From positions 1 through 25,561 of the forward strand of contig DATBGE010000042.1 of assembly GCA_036558125.1 (NCBI GenBank): a DNA stretch of 25,561 nucleotides, written 5' to 3'. The translations under genes and the position numbers were made by a program. This stretch comes from DATBGE01 sp036558125 (GTDB lineage Bacteria > Gemmatimonadota > Gemmatimonadetes > Gemmatimonadales > GWC2-71-9). Every line of letters starts with the position of its first letter. Position 1 is the first letter of the stretch. The notes under the pieces are model-generated. The model saw only the letters and a list, made by a program, of their open reading frames with translations. It made no database searches and had not been told where the DNA came from. Below, in pieces: positions 22,336 to 25,561 of this stretch.

Positions 22336-22959
22336 ATGTCAACAAAAGGTCTCCTTCGAATTGCCGTCCTGAGCATCGCACTCGCGGGATTCGCCGCATT
22401 GGTCCCCGGCCGGGTGCACGCTCAGACCACAACAGCGCATAGCAGTACCAGCCTGGGCATCTGGGGCGGCATGTTCGCGCCGCTCGGGTCGGACCCCACC
22501 GCCACATCGGTTGGTACCAGCATTGACCGGCGCAACAGCTTCGCTGGGGGCGCGCGCCTCACCTTCTGGGGCAACAACGTCCTGGGTGTCGAAGCAGTTG
22601 CCGGGTTGACGCCGGCCAAAGTGGAGGTGGCGGGCGCGAGCGTGAACGAGACGCGCAGTCTCAACATCTTTGCCGCGGGCCTGAAGCTGATGATCGGCTT
22701 GAGCCCGGGCATGTCACCGGCTGGGTTTCACATCGGTGCCGGTCCTGCAATCATCCGTCGGGGCCACGATGTGACGAATGAAAACAGCAGTGAGACGAAT
22801 CTCGGCGGTGTCGTCGGGGCGGGCGTCAGGTTTCCGATCAACCAGACCCTGGGCGTCCGATTCGACGTGGAAGACTACATCTACAACGGAACCATAGAGA
22901 ACGAAACAAAGACTCGCAACGATCTCATCACCTCGGCCGGCCTGACCATCAGATTCTGA
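22336..22959 (+). CDS. Outer-membrane beta-barrel protein
   Basis: 207 residues. A standard signal peptide (MSTKGLLRIAVLSIALAGFAALVPGRVHA, cleaved after VHA) directs export. The mature part has alternating hydrophobic/polar strands and short Gly/Asn turns (SLGIWGGMFAPLG; GGARLTFWGNNVLGVEAVAG; NIFAAGLKLMIGL; GFHIGAGPAIIRRG; LGGVVGAGVRFPINQTLGVRFDVEDYIY) and ends in an aromatic residue (GLTIRF), the usual signal for outer-membrane insertion. About eight strands fit an OmpA/OmpW-like barrel. GGGAGG six bases upstream sets the start; the longer upstream frame overlaps RNA element B. Export and barrel are well supported; the ligand or function is unknown. Confidence 0.87.
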   Translation: MSTKGLLRIAVLSIALAGFAALVPGRVHAQTTTAHSSTSLGIWGGMFAPLGSDPTATSVGTSIDRRNSFAGGARLTFWGNNVLGVEAVAGLTPAKVEVAGASVNETRSLNIFAAGLKLMIGLSPGMSPAGFHIGAGPAIIRRGHDVTNENSSETNLGGVVGAGVRFPINQTLGVRFDVEDYIYNGTIENETKTRNDLITSAGLTIRF

Positions 22960-22982
22960 TTGGCAGCCCACCGTCCGTGGTG

Positions 22983-23015
22983 AAGGGTCCAGTGCCTCCC
23001 CGGTACTGGGCCCTT
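22983..23015 (+). terminator. Strong hairpin terminator after the beta-barrel gene
   Basis: AAGGGTCCAGT (22983-22993) pairs with ACTGGGCCCTT (23005-23015) with one G-U pair, and GCC/GGT extends the stem inward around a five-base loop. It lies 24 bases after the stop. The stem is long and GC-rich, and its arm ends in TT without a longer T-run. Confidence 0.65.
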
Positions 23016-23040
23016 GCTACAACGTCAGCCCATGTACGTG

Positions 23041-23171
23041 GGGAAGTGGGAAGTGAGAAGTGACCGTAAAGAAGCCGCAGATAAACGCAGAAGTGTTCTG
23101 CTTAGGTTAAAACAAGGATCAGCATATGACCACAGCGGTAAATTCTGCGTTCATCTGCGTTCTTCTGCGGC
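23041..23171. repeat. GGGAAGT heptamers and an inverted pair of CGCAGA-type repeats
   Basis: GGGAAGT, GGGAAGT, GAGAAGT and GA run from 23041. GCCGCAGATAAACGCAGAA (23074-23092) is the left arm of an imperfect inverted repeat whose right arm (23143-23171) contains TTCTGCGTTC, ATCTGCGTTC and TTCTGCGGC, 10-bp-spaced copies on the other strand. About 50 AT-richer bases lie between. The region sits between the barrel gene terminator and the stop of the MFS gene; no gene is visible in it. Confidence 0.8.
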
Positions 23172-23188
23172 TATTCCAATTCCACCCC

Positions 23189-24376
23189 TTACGTCGCACG
23201 TCTTACCGCCGGCCTAAACAACACTGCAAATACAGCAAGTACAACCACCGCCATCATTGCCGGCACCAGCCAGATGCTACGCCAATCGTGCCCGCCAGCC
23301 GAGAGGGTGTAGCTCGTCACCACGGCGCCCGAGACGTACGCCCCGATGAGATACCCCACTCCCTGCGTCAGGAAGGCGAGGAATCCCTGGGCCGCCGCGC
23401 GGATTCGGGGACCGGCCTGCTCGTCGGTATAGATCTGGCCGGTCACGAAGAAGAAGTCGTAGCAGACGCCATGAAGCAGGATGCCGAGATAGAGCATCCA
23501 GATCATGTCGTGGGCATCGCCGTAGGCGAAAAATGTGTAACGCGCCGCCCAGGCCGCCATGCCGATCAGCAATATTCGTTTGACGCCGAGCCGGAAGAGG
23601 AACCAGGGGAGCAAGACCATGAAGCCGATCTCCGACATCTGACCCAGTGTCATCTTGCTGGCCGGCTCGGCCATGCCGCTCTCGTTCAGGAAGAGGTTGG
23701 TGAAGGCGTAGTAGAACTGCAGCGGGATACAGAGCAGAAAGGAGCCGACGACGAATGTGGCGAAAGATCGGTCGCGGAGCAGGCTCAGGGCGTCGAGTCC
23801 CAGCACGTCGCGCGCGCTGAGCGGTTTGCCCGCGGCATGCGGTGGAGTGTGGGGCAGCGTCAGCGAGAAGAGGCCGAGCAGAAGCGAGGCGCCGGCGGCA
23901 ATCCGTAAGGGGACCGCCGTAGCCTCGAGCCCCAGCCGGCCAACGATCAACCCGGCCACGATCCACCCAATGGTGCCCAGCACCCGGATCTGGGGAAACT
24001 CCCGCGCTGGCTCCTTCATGTGATCGAACGAGATGGAATTGGTCAGGGCCAGAGTCGGCATGTAGCAGAGCCCGTAGCCGATCAGGACCGGATAGAACGT
24101 GGAGAAGGTCGTGAGCGTCGAGACCCAGTAGAGCATCACGGCACCGAGAACGTGCAGTAAGGCGAGGATTTTCTCGGTCGCGAAGAACCGGTCCGCCACC
24201 ATTCCCACGAAGAAGGGTGAAATGATCGCCGCGATCGCCGTGGCGCCGTACGCGAGCCCGATCTGCCGTCCGTCGAAGCGCAGTGTCGTCCCCAGGTAGG
24301 TCCCCATGGTGACGAACCAGGCGCCCCAGATGAAGTACTGCAACAGCATCATGGTGGACAGTTTGAGCTTGGTCAT
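23189..24376 (-). CDS. MFS transporter, nucleoside:H+ symporter (NupG-like) family
   Basis: 395 residues with about twelve hydrophobic helices and the family opening KLSTMMLLQYFIWGAWFVTMGTYL, very typical of nucleoside-permease-like carriers in environmental bacteria. Further marks are GMVADRFFATEKILALLH in the loop between helices 2 and 3, FPQIRVLGTIGWIVAG in helix 5 and GVCYDFFFVTGQIYTDEQAGPRIRAAAQGFLAFLTQGVGYLIGA near the C-terminus. In E. coli relatives move nucleosides with protons; in lineages rich in DUF1080 proteins such carriers often sit beside sugar-degrading genes, as here, so the substrate may be a sugar derivative. The DUF1080 gene lies upstream on the same strand, separated by an inverted heptamer array, and the start ATG is the first base of that array. 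Confidence 0.9.
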   Translation of the reverse strand: MTKLKLSTMMLLQYFIWGAWFVTMGTYLGTTLRFDGRQIGLAYGATAIAAIISPFFVGMVADRFFATEKILALLHVLGAVMLYWVSTLTTFSTFYPVLIGYGLCYMPTLALTNSISFDHMKEPAREFPQIRVLGTIGWIVAGLIVGRLGLEATAVPLRIAAGASLLLGLFSLTLPHTPPHAAGKPLSARDVLGLDALSLLRDRSFATFVVGSFLLCIPLQFYYAFTNLFLNESGMAEPASKMTLGQMSEIGFMVLLPWFLFRLGVKRILLIGMAAWAARYTFFAYGDAHDMIWMLYLGILLHGVCYDFFFVTGQIYTDEQAGPRIRAAAQGFLAFLTQGVGYLIGAYVSGAVVTSYTLSAGGHDWRSIWLVPAMMAVVVLAVFAVLFRPAVRRAT

Positions 24377-24480
24377 CAGGTGTCAGGTGTCAGGTGTCAG
24401 GCAATAGGGAACCGGCGATTGGGAGCGGGAACACGAGGGACTGCGGTACCTGATACCTGACACCTGAGACCTGACACCTT
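24376..24480. repeat. Inverted pair of heptamer arrays (TCAGGTG and its complement)
   Basis: TCAGGTG occurs three times plus TCAGG at 24376-24401. On the other side TACCTGA, TACCTGA, CACCTGA, GACCTGA and CACCT run at 24447-24479, the reverse complement word. The 45 bases between are not repeated. The array fills the gap between the MFS and DUF1080 genes and overlaps the first base of the MFS start codon. Confidence 0.9.
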
Positions 24481-25181
24481 CATGGCAACACCCTCACCTT
24501 TATCCCCCTGTACGCCACTCGATCGCCGTGATTCTGGATCGCGATATGACCGCGGCTCGCACGACCGTACCCGGGCCACTGCGCGAACTTGCTCGCCTTG
24601 ACTCTGGCCTCCCAGTCGGCGCTCCCCAGCTCGTACTCCACCACTTTCGTCCCGTTGAGCCAGTGCTCCACATGGGTTCCGTTGACCACGATGCGGACGG
24701 AATTCCATTCGCCGACTGGCTTGAGGAGACCCGCCGGTGAGGGATAGAGACCGAAGCAGGAGCCGGCTGCGGTGAGTCGAGACTTGCCGTCCGCGTGCCC
24801 GGCATCGTCGAGCACCTGCATTTCCGGTCCGGTTTCGTACGTCGCGTCGGCGTCCTCGGTGACGCGGTACATGATGCCGCTGTTGCCACCGGGTGCGATC
24901 TTCCACTGCAGGGCGAGCTCGAAGTTGCCGAACTGATCGTTAGTGATCAGATCGCCGCTTTCCCCGACTCGAGTGATGGCCCCATCGACAACCTTCCAGC
25001 CGGCGGGCACGCTGGTCTTCTTGAACTCGCGCCACCCATTCGTTGTAGAGCCATCGAACAGGAGTCGCCAGCCGTCCTGTTTCTCCTTCTGGGTCAGCAT
25101 GTTGGGATTCTCCTGCGCGCAAACCGACGCAGACGGCAGAGACAACGCAAGCAGGAGCAGCAAGGACGAGGAGGCGCGCAT
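24480..25181 (-). CDS. Secreted DUF1080 protein (3-keto-disaccharide hydrolase family)
   Basis: 233 residues from the ATG at 25181. The N-terminus MRASSSLLLLLALSLPSASVCAQ is a clear signal peptide, cleaved near CAQ. The mature protein is a DUF1080 jelly-roll lectin-like domain: GWRLLFDGSTTNGWREF, GAITRVGESGDLITNDQFGNFELALQWKIAPGGNSGIMYRV, GPEMQVLDDAGH, EWNSVRIVVNGTHVEHWLNGTKVVEYEL and GHIAIQNHGDRVAYRGIKVRVL, the full motif series. Family members hydrolyse 3-keto-glycosides made by periplasmic FAD dehydrogenases. The reading frame is open upstream without a stop into a hydrophobic region, so a fusion is possible, but the internal signal peptide favours this start. Neighbour: an MFS carrier downstream. 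Confidence 0.9.
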   Translation of the reverse strand: MRASSSLLLLLALSLPSASVCAQENPNMLTQKEKQDGWRLLFDGSTTNGWREFKKTSVPAGWKVVDGAITRVGESGDLITNDQFGNFELALQWKIAPGGNSGIMYRVTEDADATYETGPEMQVLDDAGHADGKSRLTAAGSCFGLYPSPAGLLKPVGEWNSVRIVVNGTHVEHWLNGTKVVEYELGSADWEARVKASKFAQWPGYGRASRGHIAIQNHGDRVAYRGIKVRVLP

Positions 25182-25561
25182 GGCAGAATCGGAGCTGGAG
25201 GAGAGTACATCACGAGAAGACAGCTTGAACACCAATCCATAGATGATCCCGCTTGCGATCCAGGCAAAGGGAAAGGCCAGCAGGAGCTGTCCTCCGAAGG
25301 GACCAAGGACCATGCCACCGACCCAGACCAGGATCGGTGCGAGCACTGCAGCAAGTAATCTGCGGTGGCGCGCGTCTTTGTCACGCCCTAGAGCATGGAC
25401 CAGCCAGCCGAGGAGCAGGACCACCGGCACGGCGACAAGAAGAAGTCCCGGCGCTTCGAACACTGCCCAGGCCCCTGCCTGATACCGCAACTCGGCAAGG
25501 TTGAACCCCCACATGCCCCTGACGGCACCTTCTATCAGGCCGAGTCCGCAGGTGAGTGGCA
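25182..25561 (-). CDS. Hydrophobic membrane segment, partial at right edge, in the same frame as the DUF1080 gene
   Basis: From the right edge the minus-strand frame is open into the DUF1080 gene without any stop. About 126 residues are visible, with three probable membrane helices (APGLLLVAVPVVLLLGWLVHAL; LLAAVLAPILVWVGGMVLG; LLLAFPFAWIASGIIYGLVFKL) split by a basic loop (GRDKDARHRRL). This composition is unlike a random shadow frame, so it is probably coding. Either a membrane protein is fused to the DUF1080 domain, or a one-base change hides its stop: a TGA lies in the next frame just before the DUF1080 start. No family recognised. Confidence 0.45.

Noticed and set aside
23126..23908. 260-residue plus-strand frame beginning in the repeat region
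   Set aside because: It is antisense to the MFS carrier and starts inside repeats; low-complexity His/Arg/Glu-rich translation.

Overview
The window comes from a GC-rich bacterium (by eye above 60% G+C). Its gene content is typical of Gemmatimonadota or a similar soil/sediment lineage: a PQQ dehydrogenase, a GMC dehydrogenase with a gluconate-2-dehydrogenase-type small subunit, a DUF1080 protein beside a nucleoside-permease-like MFS carrier, and many lipoproteins and two-component systems. The phylum is an inference from gene families; there is no rRNA to confirm it. I see no tRNA, rRNA, CRISPR array, transposase or phage gene.

Layout. (1) 1-291: tail of a membrane protein entering from the left edge. 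(2) 370-4275 (+): a tight six-gene operon with stop/start overlaps at every junction: a VOC-fold lipoprotein, two small lipoproteins, a four-helix membrane protein, a sarcosine-oxidase-type flavoenzyme and a histidine kinase. It is followed by a Tat-exported TIM-barrel sugar isomerase/epimerase (4290-5126). (3) 5148-9109 (-): a PQQ-dependent dehydrogenase, then a LytTR response regulator and its LytS/YehU-type kinase. (4) 9318-14950 (+): GMC dehydrogenase, Tat-exported small subunit, Gfo/Idh/MocA oxidoreductase and a bifunctional class II aldolase/SDR. Together these look like a sugar oxidation and cleavage operon. (5) 15021-16685 (-): phosphoglucomutase. (6) 16884-20587 (+): a large PAS/CHASE-type sensor kinase and a response regulator without an output domain. 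(7) 21007-22959 (+): a stress cluster (CsbD-like, DUF1328, DUF892), then an outer-membrane beta-barrel protein. (8) 23189-25561 (-): an MFS carrier, a DUF1080 (3-keto-disaccharide hydrolase type) protein and a membrane segment running off the right edge in the same open frame.

Gene cooperation (inference). The GMC/small-subunit pair, Gfo/Idh/MocA enzyme, TIM-barrel isomerase, DUF1080 protein and MFS carrier are the usual parts of a route that oxidises a glycoside to a 3-keto sugar, cleaves it and imports or processes the product. Here they are spread over three loci. The aldolase/SDR fusion and phosphoglucomutase connect to central sugar metabolism.

Two kinds of non-coding structure stand out. 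First, three elements (20686-20786, 20812-20959, 22191-22286) share a (A/G)CCTTGTCG linker and an identical GAAGGCGCG/CGCGCCTT stem, with other stems that change sequence but keep pairing. Two of them end 47-49 nt before the start codon of a gene. A related leader lies at 16791-16862 before the large kinase. It and the first element are preceded by near-identical promoters (TTGCGG or TTGCGC, 17-bp spacer, TAACAT). I do not recognise this as a known riboswitch. Second, short arrays of 7- or 8-bp tandem repeats, with a different word at each locus and sometimes in inverted pairs, fill many gene junctions. One array lies in frame inside the PQQ dehydrogenase gene.
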